Source: Phellopilus nigrolimitatus
Taxonomy: Eukaryota > Basidiomycota > Agaricomycetes > Hymenochaetales > Hymenochaetaceae
Direction of reading: 5' to 3'
NCBI GenBank assembly: GCA_021029095.1
Contig: JAJOHG010000146.1
Location: forward strand, 1 to 64,000
DNA length: 64,000 bases
A model generated the notes under the pieces. It saw nothing but the letters and a program-made list of their open reading frames with translations. It ran no database searches and was not told where the DNA came from. Below are positions 63,319 through 64,000 of the stretch, in pieces (the stretch's first letter is position 1; every line of letters begins with the position of its first letter). The translations under genes and the position numbers were made by a program.

Positions 63319-64000
63319 GTCAGAATCGTCGCCTGGAGACGTTATGATTGTCTCGACGTGGACAGTTCCCTCAAAATACTGCTCAATAGCATCGCAGTGC
63401 TCCTGCAGCACGCCATTACAATCAAATATGAAGAGTTCCTTCAAAGTCTCTGTATTCGAGTTCCGCAATGATTGGACCAAGCAGTCTCCCGAGACGTCCT
63501 GGGCGGACGCGAGCCCAAAGACGTGTAGCCTCGCAAAAACGCTTTCATTGTCGGAATGCAGGCCAAGGCGGGCGATAAAGTCGTCGTCAACCACACAGTT
63601 CTCGAGCCACAGGCTCTCGAGTTGGGCACACATCGCGAGACACCCGCCTAGCGCCGAAACTGTCGCGTCGAAGTGCTGGAACGCGAGGCTCCGCAGTGGA
63701 GGGTTCGACTGCCGGAGGAACTGCCAGAAGTGGACCCACGGGCCGCCCGCGGGCAGGTCACCAGAAATCTCCATGTGTTCGGCTGCGGCGCGAGAAGCAG
63801 GTCGAAGAATGCCCCGCAGTCTACAGGGAACACCCAGGAAAGGTTCAGTGTCTTCAGATTCGCAGCGACCACCATTTCCTGCGGCGGTGCATCGCCGTGG
63901 TTGATGTATGCAGATACGCGTTGCAGTTGCGGAAACTCGGAGAAGATTAGGAGCAGCTCTGTGGTCGACAGACAAGAGGCGCCGTGAGTGTCGAGCAACT
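63319..64000 (-). CDS. leucine-rich-repeat / F-box-like protein (3' part, partial)
   Basis: The gene runs off the right edge. The first part, in the frame from 63998, has LSTTELLLIFSEFPQLQRV, VVAANLKTLNLSWVFPVDCG and FFDLLLAPQPNTW. The second, in another frame, has PWVHFWQFLRQSNPPLRSLA, LGGCLAMCAQLESLWLENC and VQSLRNSNTETLKELFIFDC, and stops at 63319. These L-x-x-L-x-L spacings resemble the irregular repeats of Agaricomycete F-box proteins. The frame change near 63775 may be a short unrecognised intron or a 1-base indel. An F-box itself would lie outside the window. Confidence 0.5.

Overview
The window looks like the chromosome of a filamentous basidiomycete, most likely an Agaricomycete. Genes are broken by many introns of about 50-65 nt, coding GC is high, and Copia, chromodomain-Gypsy, hAT-like and pogo-like elements are present. 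Recognisable genes include EXO1, ferrochelatase, a Num1/Mcp5-type PH protein and a vacuolar M28 protease. No bacterial, CRISPR or phage signal was seen, and no tRNA or rRNA gene was recognised.

Layout. (1) 0-2.8 kb: the tail of an unknown gene, a frameshifted aldo/keto reductase and a small unknown fragment. (2) 2.8-10.4 kb (unit A) and 28.8-34.4 kb (unit B) are diverged tandem copies of one segment. Each carries a truncated sulfite-oxidase-like pseudogene, a multi-exon gene of unknown family ending in a CaaX box, flavin-reductase material and an iron alcohol dehydrogenase (Fe-ADH) fragment. A third, inverted partial copy (C) lies at 43.2-44.5 kb. (3) 10.4-28.8 kb is a nested transposon stack. 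A short gag-only LTR element sits in intron 1 of the unit A Fe-ADH. It was then hit by a 5.05 kb Copia element, a 7.6 kb chromodomain Gypsy element and a 4.07 kb hAT-like element carrying pieces of the RPS26 gene. All four have clean target-site duplications. (4) 35-50 kb: ordinary genes, mostly redox or detoxification (GST, ferrochelatase, FAD monooxygenase, Old Yellow Enzyme, P450, a dead alpha/beta hydrolase) and a small pogo-like element. (5) 50.7-64 kb: conserved housekeeping genes: EXO1, a divergent 1,725-aa cortical PH protein with a run of dynein-light-chain-like motifs, a Pff1-type protease with one frameshift, and the end of a leucine-rich-repeat-like gene.

The strongest candidate for something undescribed is the CaaX gene pair (5103-7115 and 31464-32422, both minus strand). 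Thirteen and eight small exons, respectively, join in frame without a stop to give 388 and 168 aa. Copy A has three repeats of one three-exon module, copy B has one. Both end in micro-exons joined by near-identical introns and in the same tail, RPKEKCCLIS. The 3' ends of the copies are nearly identical while the bodies have diverged strongly. I do not recognise the family.

The nested stack gives an order of events: tandem duplication of the host segment, insertion of the gag-only element, then the Copia, Gypsy and hAT-like insertions. Each of the last three hit the gag-only element directly, so their relative order is open, but 99% LTR identity marks the Copia and Gypsy elements as young.
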